A stretch of DNA of 64,000 nt from JANQMX01 sp965247175 (GTDB lineage: Bacteria > Pseudomonadota > Alphaproteobacteria > Kiloniellales > DSM-21159), in assembly GCA_965247175.1 (NCBI GenBank), contig OZ252006.1, positions 1,116,001 through 1,180,000 on the forward strand, in the 5' to 3' direction. Shown piece by piece: positions 26,315 through 35,223 of this stretch. Under the pieces are notes generated by a model. The model saw only the letters and a program-made list of their open reading frames with translations, made no database searches and had not been told where the DNA came from. A program made the translations under genes and the position numbers. Position 1 is the stretch's first letter. Every line of letters begins with the position of its first letter.

Positions 26315-27898
26315 TCAGCGCTGATCGGCGCGGCGGAAAGCCCCCTGCACGATGCGGTCGATCACCATGGCCACGAAGAGGATGGCCAGCCCGCCCAGCA
26401 GGCCGGGGCCCTTGGCCGCGAACTGCAGCGCTTCCAGGATGACCTGGCCGAGCCCGCCGCCGCCGATCAGCGAGATGATCACCACCATCGAGAGACACAT
26501 CAGGATGGTCTGGTTCACACCGGTCATGATCGAGGGCAGGGCGAGCGGCAGCTCGACGTCCTTCAGCAACTGCCAACGGGTGGCGCCGAAAGCGGTCGCC
26601 GCCTCCTTGATGTTGGCCGGAACGCCGCGCATGCCGAGCGCCGTCAGGCGAATCACCGGCGGCATGCCGAAGATGATCGTCGCCAGGATGCCCGGCGGGT
26701 TGCCCGTCCCGAAGAAGGCGATGATCGGGATGAGGTAGACGAAGGCCGGCAGGGTCTGCATCAGGTCCAGCACCGGCTCGGCGAACTTGTAGGCGCGTTG
26801 CGACTTGCCGAACCAGATGCCGAGCGGGATGCCCATGACTACGCAGAGCACGACAGCCGCGCCAACCAGAGCGACGGTCTCCATCGCGATCTCCCAGTAG
26901 CCCAGGAAGGCGATGTAGGCGAGGGCGGCGGCGGTGAAGATGGCGACGCGCGGCCCGGCGGAGCGCCAGGCGACCACGAAGATCACCGCCATCACCACGG
27001 GCCAGGGTGTGCCGATGAGGGCGAGGGAGATCCCGTCGAGCACCTGCCGCACGCCGAGCACAATGCCATCAAAGGCACCGGCACCGCCGCGCGCAGCATC
27101 GTCGATCACGCCTTCCAGCCAACGGGCGGTATCCGAATAGGTGTCCGGGTTGGCGGGGAAGGCGGTCATCCAATCCGGCACGCCCTCAATGGTGAAGCGA
27201 TAGACCGTGAGCGGCACAATGACGAGCCCCAGGCCGAGCCCCATGGCGAGATTGCGGACCGTGCGGCCCGAGGCAACCTCGTCCGGCGAGACACGCCAGC
27301 GGGTGTATTGCTTCTCGTAGACCACGTTGCCCCAGAGCCCTTGCACCACGCGCAGAAAGATCAGGAGCGCAAGGCCCGTGAGCAGGATCATGTTGGCGTC
27401 GGCAGCGGCGGCTTCGGCGGTCTCGCGACTGCGCTCAGCCGCGCGCATCAGGTTGTTGCCCAAGGTCTCGAAGCGGGTGCCGTCCTCGCCGGCTGCGGCA
27501 GCGGCCGCGGCGCGATCGAGAAAGTCCTGCGCCCGGGTGGCTTGCCGCTCGGCCTGCGCAAGCGCGTCGGCGCCGAGGTCGCCCCAGGCGCCGCGGCCGA
27601 TCTGCACGTAGGCGATGATCTCGAGGATAAGAAAGCCCCAGAACATCCCCCAGATGCCGCGGGCGGCGGCCCAGAAAGGACCGAACAAGGCGGCGGCGAG
27701 GTTGAACACGCGCGGAATGGAGCCGGTCGTGTCGTGGATCTTATGGAAGGCGTGCGCGTAGTAGTCGGCGTTCGGGCCGGCGAAGTCGGCGATCGAGGCA
27801 TCGAGCTCGGCACGATCGACCTCGATGTCCCGCACGGCGGCCGCACGGGGCTGCTCTTCGGGCAGCGGGGTGGGGTCAAGCTGTTCTGCCGTGCTCAT
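26315..27898 (-). CDS. Glycine betaine/proline-type ABC transporter permease (ProW-like) with N-terminal extension
   Basis: The product has 527 residues, much longer than E. coli ProW (about 354). The permease domain is in the second half (about residues 280-520; EAA-loop AATAFGATRWQLLKDVELPLALPSI). The first ~230 residues hold an extra soluble stretch, a TM pair around 65-100, an Ala/Glu-rich coiled-coil-like segment (125-180) and another TM region. The gene overlaps the ATPase gene by 4 bp (ATGA), indicating coupling. Confidence 0.88.
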   Translation of the reverse strand: MSTAEQLDPTPLPEEQPRAAAVRDIEVDRAELDASIADFAGPNADYYAHAFHKIHDTTGSIPRVFNLAAALFGPFWAAARGIWGMFWGFLILEIIAYVQIGRGAWGDLGADALAQAERQATRAQDFLDRAAAAAAAGEDGTRFETLGNNLMRAAERSRETAEAAAADANMILLTGLALLIFLRVVQGLWGNVVYEKQYTRWRVSPDEVASGRTVRNLAMGLGLGLVIVPLTVYRFTIEGVPDWMTAFPANPDTYSDTARWLEGVIDDAARGGAGAFDGIVLGVRQVLDGISLALIGTPWPVVMAVIFVVAWRSAGPRVAIFTAAALAYIAFLGYWEIAMETVALVGAAVVLCVVMGIPLGIWFGKSQRAYKFAEPVLDLMQTLPAFVYLIPIIAFFGTGNPPGILATIIFGMPPVIRLTALGMRGVPANIKEAATAFGATRWQLLKDVELPLALPSIMTGVNQTILMCLSMVVIISLIGGGGLGQVILEALQFAAKGPGLLGGLAILFVAMVIDRIVQGAFRRADQR

Positions 27899-28932
27899 GA
27901 CGCACCTCCCTGAATACCGCGCAGCAGACGCGTCTTGGTGATGACACCGACATCCTGCCCACCTTCCTGCACCACGAGCGGGTGCTCGGAATTCACCGAG
28001 ATATCGATCAGCGAATCGAGATCGCTTTCGCCGGACACGCGCACCGCATCGGCTGGCGGGTGGGCATGGCCGTTGACAAGCGGTTCCATGATCGTATGGG
28101 CACGCACCAGCTTCAGGCGCGAGATGCCCTGCACGAACTCGCGCACGTAATCGTCGGCGGGCTGGGTCACGATCTCTTCCGGCGTACCGATCTGCACGAT
28201 CACGCCATCCTTCATGATGGCGATGCGGTGACCGATGCGAATGGCCTCATCGAGATCGTGGGTGATGAAGAGCGTGGACTTGTTGAGGTCACGCACCAGC
28301 ACCTTGAACTGGTCCTGCAACTGCAGGCGAATAAGCGGGTCGAGCGCGGAAAAGGGCTCATCCATCAAGAGAATTTCAGGGTCACTGGCGAGCGCGCGGG
28401 CGATGCCGACGCGCTGCTGCATGCCGCCGGACAGCTCCCGCGGCAGCCGGTCTTCATAGCCGGTGAGGTCCACCAGCCCCAGCGTGTGGTCCGAGATCGC
28501 CCAACGGCGCGATTTCGGGACTTTGCGAATTTCCAGAGGGTAGGCGACGTTTTCACGGACCGAGCGATGAGGCATCAGCGCCATGTGCTGAAACACCATG
28601 CCGATATGGCGCGCGCGCATCTCGCGAAGGTCCTTGGGACCCATCGCGCTGACGTCCTCGCCCAGCACGCGGATGGTCCCGGCGGTGGGCTCGATCAGAC
28701 GGTTGACGTGGCGCACGAGCGTGGACTTACCCGAGCCCGACAAGCCCATGATGCAGAAGATCTCGCCCCGGGCCACCGAGAAGCTGGCATCGCGGACACC
28801 AATCACGGTCCGGAACTCAGCCAAGGCCTCCGCCTTGGTCAGGCCGCGCTCCTCCGCGGCCACGATCGTCTCCTGGGCGCGCTCGCCGAAGACCTTCCAG
28901 ACGTGTGATAGCTCGACAACGTATTCGACCAT
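27895..28932 (-). CDS. Glycine betaine/proline-type ABC transporter ATP-binding protein (ProV-like)
   Basis: The product has 345 residues: Walker A GLSGSGKST, signature LSGGMQQRVGIARAL, Walker B ILLMDEPFSALDP and the switch His (FITHDLDEA). A C-terminal CBS-like region (about residues 275-340, ending LLRGIQGG) is typical of osmoregulatory ProV. It couples ATP hydrolysis to import with the permease at 26315-27898 and the binding protein at 29024-29995. Confidence 0.92.
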   Translation of the reverse strand: MVEYVVELSHVWKVFGERAQETIVAAEERGLTKAEALAEFRTVIGVRDASFSVARGEIFCIMGLSGSGKSTLVRHVNRLIEPTAGTIRVLGEDVSAMGPKDLREMRARHIGMVFQHMALMPHRSVRENVAYPLEIRKVPKSRRWAISDHTLGLVDLTGYEDRLPRELSGGMQQRVGIARALASDPEILLMDEPFSALDPLIRLQLQDQFKVLVRDLNKSTLFITHDLDEAIRIGHRIAIMKDGVIVQIGTPEEIVTQPADDYVREFVQGISRLKLVRAHTIMEPLVNGHAHPPADAVRVSGESDLDSLIDISVNSEHPLVVQEGGQDVGVITKTRLLRGIQGGAS

Positions 28933-28970
28933 TGCGCCTGCCCCCGGTCAGGTGGAACCACTAAGTAGGG

Positions 28971-28997
28971 TGGCTGCGGGGAAGGCCCCCGCAGCCA
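28971..28997. terminator. Intercistronic hairpin between binding protein and ATPase genes
   Basis: An 11-bp perfect stem (TGGCTGCGGGG, arms 28971-28981 and 28987-28997) with a 5-nt loop lies just after the ProX-like stop. Such hairpins between a binding-protein gene and its transporter genes usually protect the upstream mRNA and partly end transcription, giving more binding protein than transporter. Confidence 0.65.
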
Positions 28998-29023
28998 TGA
29001 TCAGGTCAACACGATCTAGTCGA

Positions 29024-29995
29024 TCAGTTGGTCTTGGCAGTCAGCCACTCGAGAACGACATCCTCGTTGTTGTCCACCCACTCGCGGGCAAACTCTTCGA
29101 CGTCCTGGTCCTCGACCGACAGTGCATAGCCGGCGCGGCTGAGCACTTCCGGCGGCATTTTGTAGTTGTCGAGCATAGCCGCGACCTCAGGGAACTTGTC
29201 GCGGACTTCGGCGGCATAGTGCAGGTGCAGGGTGGCACCCTTCCAAGCGGTCGAAGCCTGGGACTTCTCGAGCCAAGCCGGATCGTCCGTGGGCTGCACG
29301 ATCGTCCAGGTGGCCGGGTCATGCGGCGGCTCATCAAGGTAGACCAGGTCGTAGGCGACGAAGATGAAGTGCGGCTCATAGCAGAAGCCCATCCAGGGCT
29401 CGTCTGCCGACGCTGCCGCGCCGAGCTCACCCCAGGCCACGGTGCCGTCGTATTCCTTCAGGTCCATGGTCTGATCGTAGCCGTAGGACTTGGCGCGGAT
29501 CTTCTCGATCACCGTGGAGGCCCAGCCGGGAGCACCGATCCAAACTTCGGGCGTGCCGTTACCGTCCTTATCGAAGACGGCCATCTTGTCCGGGTCGGTC
29601 AGGTCGTTGATCGAGGTGATGCCGTAGGTGTCGGCGGTGTGCTTGGTGACACACATGCCCTGCACGGCCTGCACCGGGTTCTCGTTCATAACGACCGAGC
29701 CGTTCTCATTGACGTACTTGTTGTGCAGGTTGATCTGGTTCGGCAGCCAGACCTCCGGATGGAGGTGCATGGAGCCGGTATCCATCGCCTCGAAGATGAT
29801 CGGGTTGGTGCCGTTCTGCAGCTCGACCTCGAGGCCGAAGTTGTCTTCGATCACCACCTTGAGGATGTTCGAAGTTGCATTGGCGGCCGGCCAGTTCGGT
29901 ACGCCGAGCACGAGATCAGCGGCTTTCGCAACTGTCGCTGAACCGAATGCGACCAGTGCGGTCGCGGTCAACGCTAGGACTTTTCTTTTCAGCAT
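29024..29995 (-). CDS. Glycine betaine-type ABC transporter substrate-binding protein (ProX-like)
   Basis: The product has 323 residues with the start at 29995 (MLKRKVLALTATALVAFGSATVAKA, signal peptide). OpuAC-type features include LGVPNWPAANATSNILK, the HPEVWLPNQ segment and several Trp residues suited to an aromatic cage for a quaternary ammonium ligand (WIGAPGWAST, EPWMGFCYEPH). The ligand is probably a betaine-like compound, but the neighbours (sulfur lyase and racemase genes upstream) leave room for an amino-acid-related one. Confidence 0.88.
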   Translation of the reverse strand: MLKRKVLALTATALVAFGSATVAKAADLVLGVPNWPAANATSNILKVVIEDNFGLEVELQNGTNPIIFEAMDTGSMHLHPEVWLPNQINLHNKYVNENGSVVMNENPVQAVQGMCVTKHTADTYGITSINDLTDPDKMAVFDKDGNGTPEVWIGAPGWASTVIEKIRAKSYGYDQTMDLKEYDGTVAWGELGAAASADEPWMGFCYEPHFIFVAYDLVYLDEPPHDPATWTIVQPTDDPAWLEKSQASTAWKGATLHLHYAAEVRDKFPEVAAMLDNYKMPPEVLSRAGYALSVEDQDVEEFAREWVDNNEDVVLEWLTAKTN

Positions 29996-30026
29996 GGCTA
30001 AATCTACTCCCTGTTGGTCGATACGA

Positions 30027-30791
30027 TTATGCGAGCGTGGCACTCGACCGATAGGCCACGTTCGGAGGCTTGACCGCATGCGCATTGGCCAAGCCCTGCA
30101 TTGAAAACGCCACGCAGGCGTTCACCAGACAATCCAGACTATCGAAGCGCGGGCCGGGCGCAGCGATCTGCGAGGCCAGCAAGGAAAACTCCGTGCAGCA
30201 AACACAGATGACATCTGCACCGCTTTGGACCATGTCCCTGGCCGCCTGGCTTACGCTGGCGCAGGCCGGCTCACTCGGCCCGTTCGCCTTGATGTCACGG
30301 ATGACGGTGAGCATTGCAGATTGGTCCGCCGCATAGACCGGCCGCAATCCGCGTGCGGCGAGGGGCGCTTCGAACACTTCGGTTCGCTGCAGGGCAGGGG
30401 AACCGAGCAGTCCGACGCGCCCGCCGCGGCCCACTTGAGCGAAGGCCGCATCGCAGCTCAGCTCCAACATGTTCAGGAAGGGGACGTCGCTGGCGGCCGC
30501 GATGTGGGGCGCATAGTAGTGGGCGGTGTTGCAAGGCATCGCCAGGGCTTCGGCGCCGCCGGCGGCCAGCCTACGCGCCATATCGACGAGGACGGGCGCG
30601 GGATTTTCGCCGGTTCCCTCTACAATGGCGGATATCCGCGAGGGTACTTGGGAATTGCTGTCGACCAAGAGCGGAACGTGATCTGCGTCGTCTTCCGCTG
30701 TGACGGCCGCCAGCATCTTCTGCATGAAGAGTACGGTCGCCTCTGGACCCATGCCGCCGAGAACGCCGATCCGGCGCAGTCGCCCGCTCAT
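30027..30791 (-). CDS. Aspartate/glutamate racemase family protein
   Basis: The product has 254 residues. The N-terminus IGVLGGMGPEATVLFMQKM and the two catalytic cysteines (AMPCNTAHYY and VCVCCTEFSLL) are those of cofactor-independent Asp/Glu racemases. It acts in the cytosol on an acidic amino acid or close analogue. It lies 66 bp after the PLP enzyme gene and 31 bp before the ProX-like gene, all on the minus strand, so a joint transcript is likely. Cysteate is an Asp analogue, which makes the pairing with the sulfur lyase suggestive. Confidence 0.85.
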   Translation of the reverse strand: MSGRLRRIGVLGGMGPEATVLFMQKMLAAVTAEDDADHVPLLVDSNSQVPSRISAIVEGTGENPAPVLVDMARRLAAGGAEALAMPCNTAHYYAPHIAAASDVPFLNMLELSCDAAFAQVGRGGRVGLLGSPALQRTEVFEAPLAARGLRPVYAADQSAMLTVIRDIKANGPSEPACASVSQAARDMVQSGADVICVCCTEFSLLASQIAAPGPRFDSLDCLVNACVAFSMQGLANAHAVKPPNVAYRSSATLA

Positions 30792-30857
30792 GCGCTTGCC
30801 TCCGGAAACCGCTTTGGCTGGCTGGCAGTGCCCTGGCGCAGCTGCATCGCGGACCTC

Positions 30858-31883
30858 TTACTCAGCCGCTTCCATGACCGGGCCCGCGTAGTCGAAGGCC
30901 GCGGTGTAGCCGAAGAGCGCAACCGACCCGCCGGTATGCAGGAAGACGATGTTCTGGTCGCCTGCGAAGGCGCCCTTCTTGGTCAGATCGATGAGGCCCG
31001 CCGCGCCCTTGCCTGAGTAGACCGGGTCGAGGAGGATCCCCTCGAGGCGCGCGAACATCTCGATTGCCTCCAGGCACTCCTTGGTGGGAATACCGTAACC
31101 TTCGCCGACGTAGTCCGCGTTGGCAACCACATCCTCACGCTGCACTACGCCCGGGCAACCCAGCTTCTCGGCGGTGGCCACGGCAAGGTTAAAGACATTC
31201 TCCTCCTGCTTCGGCCTCGGCGCGCGAACACCGATGCCGAGAAGCGGGATGTTGGCATTGATCGCCTTGAGGCCGACGACCAGCCCCGCCTGCGTTCCGG
31301 CGCTGCCCGTCGCATGCACGATGCGATCGATCAGAAGACCCGTGTCGTTGGCTTGCGAGACAAGCTCCATAGCGGCGTTCGCATAGCCCAGCGCACCGGT
31401 CGGGTTCGAGCCGCCGCCAGGGATGGTGTAGACCTTGCGCCCGGCCGCGCGGAAGGTCTCGGCGACCAGCTCCATCTCGGCATTCATGTCCAGGCCGCCC
31501 GGCCGCTTCTCTGCGGTGGCGCCATGCAGGAAGTCGAGGAAGACGTTGCCGTTGTGATTGTAGTTCGGGTCGTTGGAGCCGGTGCGGTCTTCCAACAGGA
31601 TGTGGCAGTCGATGCCAAGACGCGCCGCGAAGGCTGCCGTCTGACGCGCGTGGTTCGATTGCGTGGCACCCTGGGTGATCACCATGTCGGCGCCCTGTTC
31701 GAGCGCCTCAGCCATCAAAAACTCGAGCTTGCGCGTCTTGTTGCCACCGCTGGAGAGCCCGGTGCAGTCGTCGCGCTTGACCCAAATGCGGGGCCCGCCG
31801 AGCGCCTCCGACAGCCGATCCATGGGCTCGAGCGGCGTGGGCAAATGCGCCAGGTGCACTCTTGGGAAGCGTGAGACGTGCAT
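30858..31883 (-). CDS. PLP-dependent D-cysteine desulfhydrase / L-cysteate sulfo-lyase family enzyme
   Basis: The product has 341 residues, the length of D-cysteine desulfhydrase and CuyA. The PLP lysine is in SSGGNKTRKLEFL (about residue 49), followed by ITQGATQSNHARQTAA and the phosphate-binding loop PGGGSNPTGALGY. The family (COG2515) covers ACC deaminase, D-cysteine desulfhydrase and L-cysteate sulfo-lyase. The extended matches I recall are to the last two; I cannot separate them by sequence. It heads the operon and is divergent from a LysR regulator. Confidence 0.87.
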   Translation of the reverse strand: MHVSRFPRVHLAHLPTPLEPMDRLSEALGGPRIWVKRDDCTGLSSGGNKTRKLEFLMAEALEQGADMVITQGATQSNHARQTAAFAARLGIDCHILLEDRTGSNDPNYNHNGNVFLDFLHGATAEKRPGGLDMNAEMELVAETFRAAGRKVYTIPGGGSNPTGALGYANAAMELVSQANDTGLLIDRIVHATGSAGTQAGLVVGLKAINANIPLLGIGVRAPRPKQEENVFNLAVATAEKLGCPGVVQREDVVANADYVGEGYGIPTKECLEAIEMFARLEGILLDPVYSGKGAAGLIDLTKKGAFAGDQNIVFLHTGGSVALFGYTAAFDYAGPVMEAAE

Positions 31884-31964
31884 GCGGACTCCCTTTGCGT
31901 CGGCTGAGACGACCTATTCAGCTATTGGACAGGGGCCTTAGGTCAAATAGAATTTTCGCTGGCA

Positions 31965-31983
31965 TTATGCATGATCGGCATAA
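31965..31983. promoter_or_regulatory. LysR-type operator candidate
   Basis: TTATGC-N7-GCATAA is a 19-bp dyad with a T-N11-A core, 10 bp before the LysR start and about 80 bp before the divergent PLP enzyme gene. This is where a LysR regulator usually binds to repress itself and activate the divergent operon. Shine-Dalgarno-like AAAGAGGA overlaps its right end. Confidence 0.5.
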
Positions 31984-31993
31984 AGAGGATAGC

Positions 31994-32923
31994 ATGAGAA
32001 TCGACTGGCTGGAGGATCTGGTTGCACTTCTCGACAATGGAGGTGTTGTTGAGGCGGCCCGGGCCAGGAACATCACACAACCAGCATTCTCTCGGCGCAT
32101 CAAGGCACTAGAAGAGATTCTCGGCTTCGATCTCATCGACCGCAGCGTCAAGCCGAGCAGCCCGACAAGGGTCCTGCGCGACCACAAAGAGCGCATTCGC
32201 CAGGTTGCGGCAGAGCTCCGCCAGCTGCTCTCCGTTATGCGAAATGAGCAAAAAACCGGTGCCAGACAGATGGTCATCGCCAGCCAGCACGCGATCACCA
32301 CGTCGCTCGGCACCGCCATCGTCAAGTCCGTCGCCGAACAGAGCAACGCCCATATCCGTCTGCGCTCGGCGAATCTGGCCGAGTGCGAGGCCCTTCTGGC
32401 GACCGGGCAGGCCGACATTTCTCTGACCTACCGGAGCAAGGAGGACGAAGCCGGAGTGACGCCGGAATTCCTCTCGGAAATGGTGATCGGTGAGGACACG
32501 CTGCTTCCGGTTTGCGGCGCACCTTATGCCCGCGGCCTGATGTGGGGGTTCCATAACGGAAGCCTGAAGGTGGTGGGCTATCCCGCCGACGTCTTTCTCG
32601 GCACGGTCCTGGCCCGGCACGTGCTCGTCCACCTGGAACGGAGATGCACGCTGGATGTCGTCACCGAAACGGCGCTGACGCCAGCAGCGTTACAGTTGTC
32701 CAAGTCGGGGCTTGGCGTCACCTGGGTGCCCGAAGCGCTGGTGCGACCGGAGCTCGACCGTGGCGACATGGTCGACTTGAGCGGGGAATTGGGGTGCGTC
32801 GACATGGAACTGGTTGCGCGGCGCCGGGCGGCGACGAGACATCCGGCGGTCCTCGATTTCTGGCGCAGCCTGATGGATATGGCGGGACTGCCGCGCACGG
32901 AAGAGCGCGCGGCCGAGGCTTAG
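31994..32923 (+). CDS. LysR-family transcriptional regulator
   Basis: The product has 309 residues. The start at 31994 follows AAAGAGGATAGC. The HTH is near the N-terminus (GVVEAARARNITQPAFSRRIKALEEILGFDLIDR). The LysR substrate domain follows with its usual two lobes. Being divergent from the PLP lyase/racemase/ProXVW-like operon, it is the likely activator of that operon; its coinducer may be the imported compound. Confidence 0.9.
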   Translation: MRIDWLEDLVALLDNGGVVEAARARNITQPAFSRRIKALEEILGFDLIDRSVKPSSPTRVLRDHKERIRQVAAELRQLLSVMRNEQKTGARQMVIASQHAITTSLGTAIVKSVAEQSNAHIRLRSANLAECEALLATGQADISLTYRSKEDEAGVTPEFLSEMVIGEDTLLPVCGAPYARGLMWGFHNGSLKVVGYPADVFLGTVLARHVLVHLERRCTLDVVTETALTPAALQLSKSGLGVTWVPEALVRPELDRGDMVDLSGELGCVDMELVARRRAATRHPAVLDFWRSLMDMAGLPRTEERAAEA

Positions 32924-33091
32924 CCACGGACGTGTTCAAACCAATCTCTGTTTAGACGTCGCCCGAGATTTGCGAGGCCTGTTGTCCAGCGCGTGGCGTT
33001 GGCGGAAGGGCGTGGACCTTGATAGACTCAGCGCGTGCAGAGCCCATCGCTGTCACAATTTCTTCATGAAAACGGATCTGGGGAGGGACGT

Positions 33092-33502
33092 ATGAGCGAA
33101 GATCTTGCCGTCAAGGAAGCAGATGAGCGGTTCTTTAACGCGCTGGCCGCGATGTTCTCCGGTGATGTCGCTCCGATGGAGAGTCTGTGGTCGCACGCCA
33201 ACGATATCGTCTACATGGGCCCGGTCCCTGGATTGCTCCATAAGGGATGGAAAGCCATCGACAGGGACTGGCTTCAGCAAGGCGGGATGAAGCTGGGCGG
33301 GTCCATCGAGGTCCTGGAGCGCCACGTTACGGTGGGTACAGACCTTGCTGTTGTCCACCATCTTGCCAGAGCAACGGGGCAAGACCCGGACGATACCGCC
33401 GGCCAGTTCACCATTCGCGGCACCAACGTCTTCCGTAAGGAGGACGGCGCCTGGAAGCTCATCGCGCACCACTCCGATCCTCTGCCTTATGTGCAGGTCT
33501 AA
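33092..33502 (+). CDS. NTF2-like (SnoaL_3 / DUF4440-type) protein
   Basis: The product has 136 residues, with the start at 33092 behind GGAGGGACGT. The segments MFSGDVAPMESLWSHANDIVYMGPV, GWKAIDRDW and NVFRKEDGAWKLIAHHSDP are the classic SnoaL_3 pattern, in which the final strand carries WKLxxHHxS. Function unknown. A second NTF2-like gene follows 68 bp downstream. Confidence 0.83.
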   Translation: MSEDLAVKEADERFFNALAAMFSGDVAPMESLWSHANDIVYMGPVPGLLHKGWKAIDRDWLQQGGMKLGGSIEVLERHVTVGTDLAVVHHLARATGQDPDDTAGQFTIRGTNVFRKEDGAWKLIAHHSDPLPYVQV

Positions 33503-33570
33503 GCGGGCGCCTGTCGCCGGCGATTGAGGGTGGAGAAACAGCACTTCAGCGAAACCATGGGGGATGTGAC

Positions 33571-33981
33571 GTGACGGGCAGCCAGCTCACGCAGGACGAT
33601 GTCGATCGAATCCTTGAGACGTTCCGGGAGACCTTGCTCGACATCCCGGACGAGCGCTTCGACGACTGGCTTACCCATTGGACCGAGGACGCCCGGCTCA
33701 TGCCGCCGGGCATGGCGGACGTGGTCGGCCATGATGCGCTCAGGCAATGGATGTGCGACTGGCCGGCGATCAAGCGCTTCGAGGTGCTCGATACCGATGT
33801 GGAAGGCGAGGGCGATGTGGCGGTCTTGATCTGTCATTTCACCCGCGTTCTGGCCGCGCCCGATGGCGGGGAACTCAAACAATACGGCCGGCAGGTGCTG
33901 AAATTGCGCAGGCAGCCCGACGGACGATGGCTGATCGCCGCCGCCATCTTCAATGCCGACCACCGCTCCAAAACGACATAG
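33571..33981 (+). CDS. NTF2-like protein
   Basis: The product has 136 residues and starts at a GTG (33571) after GGGGGATGT. The helix ILETFRETLLDIPDERFDDWLTHWTEDARLMPPGMAD and the C-terminal QPDGRWLIAAAIFN fit the NTF2-like fold, close in layout to the product at 17745-18125 (both have RLMPPG/VLMPPG). It ends 9 bp before the asparaginase gene. Function unknown. Confidence 0.8.
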   Translation: MTGSQLTQDDVDRILETFRETLLDIPDERFDDWLTHWTEDARLMPPGMADVVGHDALRQWMCDWPAIKRFEVLDTDVEGEGDVAVLICHFTRVLAAPDGGELKQYGRQVLKLRRQPDGRWLIAAAIFNADHRSKTT

Positions 33982-33990
33982 AAGGTCTGA

Positions 33991-35109
33991 ATGCTCTCGC
34001 ACCAGTGCCACACGGCCGAAGCATCGCGTCGGTTTTGCGGCAAGTCGTTTTCTTCCGTCGCACTCCTGCTCGCCGTCACCTTGGTGGTGCTCAGCGCTTT
34101 GGGCGCTCGGGCTGACCAAGCCAAGATCACCATGATCCTGGCAACGGGAGGAACCATCGCCGGCCAGCAAACGGCGGCCGGCGAACCGGGCTATGTCGCC
34201 GGTGAGGACTCGGTCACCAGTCTCATCAACGCCGTTCCGCAGCTGAAGAAGCTGGCCGACATCGAAGGCCGACAAGTCTCTGACATCAGCAGTCAGAATA
34301 TGGATGCCAAGATCTGGCTCGAGCTGCTGCGCGCCACGAGCGAAGAGCTGGCGCGACCCGAGGTCGAGGCCGTGGTCATCGCCCACGGCACGGACACGAT
34401 GGAAGAGACGGCCTACTTCCTCAATCTGACGCTGAAGAGCGACAAGCCCGTGGTTCTGGTGGGCGCCATGCGGCCGGCCAACGCGCTCAGCGCCGATGGT
34501 CCCATGAACCTCTACAACGCCACGGTGGTGGCCACCTCCGAGGAAGCGCGCGGCCGCGGCGTGCTCGTCGTCATGAACGACGAGATTCACTACGCCGCCG
34601 AAGTAACCAAGACCAATACCACCAACCCGGACACCATGAAGTCACCGAACCGGGGCCGGGCCGGCGTCTGCGACATCGGTGCCTGCGTGTTCTTCTCACC
34701 CACCACCAAGCGACACACCACAGACAGCGCGTTCACCATCGGCGATGAGGTGTCGGACCTGCCCTACGTGGCGATCGTCTACGCGCATGCCGGTATGACG
34801 GCAGCACCCATCAAGGGCGCGCTCGACGCGGGCGCCAAGGGGATCATCGTCGCAGGCGTAGGCGACGGCAACTTCTCAGACGCAGCCATGGACGCCCTTA
34901 CCACGGCCGCCGAGAGCGGCGTGGTCGTGGTGCGCAGCTCGCGGGTCGGAAGCGGCGTCGTTCGGCGGAACATCGAGGTCGACGACGACAAGCGAGGCTT
35001 CGTCGCCGCGGAAGAGCTCAACCCGCAAAGGGCCCGTATCCTGCTACAGCTGGCACTGATGCGGACCAACGACGTCAAGACCATTCAAGGTATGTTCCAC
35101 GCCTACTGA
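33991..35109 (+). CDS. ansB: Periplasmic type II L-asparaginase
   Basis: The product has 372 residues with an N-terminal export signal (hydrophobic run SVALLLAVTLVVLSALGARA). The two active-site motifs are ILATGGTIAG (nucleophile Thr) and VIAHGTDTMEETAYF (Thr/Asp), and the C-terminal segment RSSRVGSGVV is conserved. It hydrolyses asparagine to aspartate and ammonia in the periplasm, possibly with glutaminase activity. It follows the NTF2-like gene closely and precedes the methyltransferase group. Confidence 0.93.
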   Translation: MLSHQCHTAEASRRFCGKSFSSVALLLAVTLVVLSALGARADQAKITMILATGGTIAGQQTAAGEPGYVAGEDSVTSLINAVPQLKKLADIEGRQVSDISSQNMDAKIWLELLRATSEELARPEVEAVVIAHGTDTMEETAYFLNLTLKSDKPVVLVGAMRPANALSADGPMNLYNATVVATSEEARGRGVLVVMNDEIHYAAEVTKTNTTNPDTMKSPNRGRAGVCDIGACVFFSPTTKRHTTDSAFTIGDEVSDLPYVAIVYAHAGMTAAPIKGALDAGAKGIIVAGVGDGNFSDAAMDALTTAAESGVVVVRSSRVGSGVVRRNIEVDDDKRGFVAAEELNPQRARILLQLALMRTNDVKTIQGMFHAY

Positions 35110-35223
35110 CCCCGACACGATGAGGCTCCCGCTGGCACGTTCTTCTGCTGCATCACACCTCTCCATGACGAGGCGTCTTTTCCCGGCACGCTCTGTGCCT
35201 CCAATCTGCTCAACCGGCTTGCC

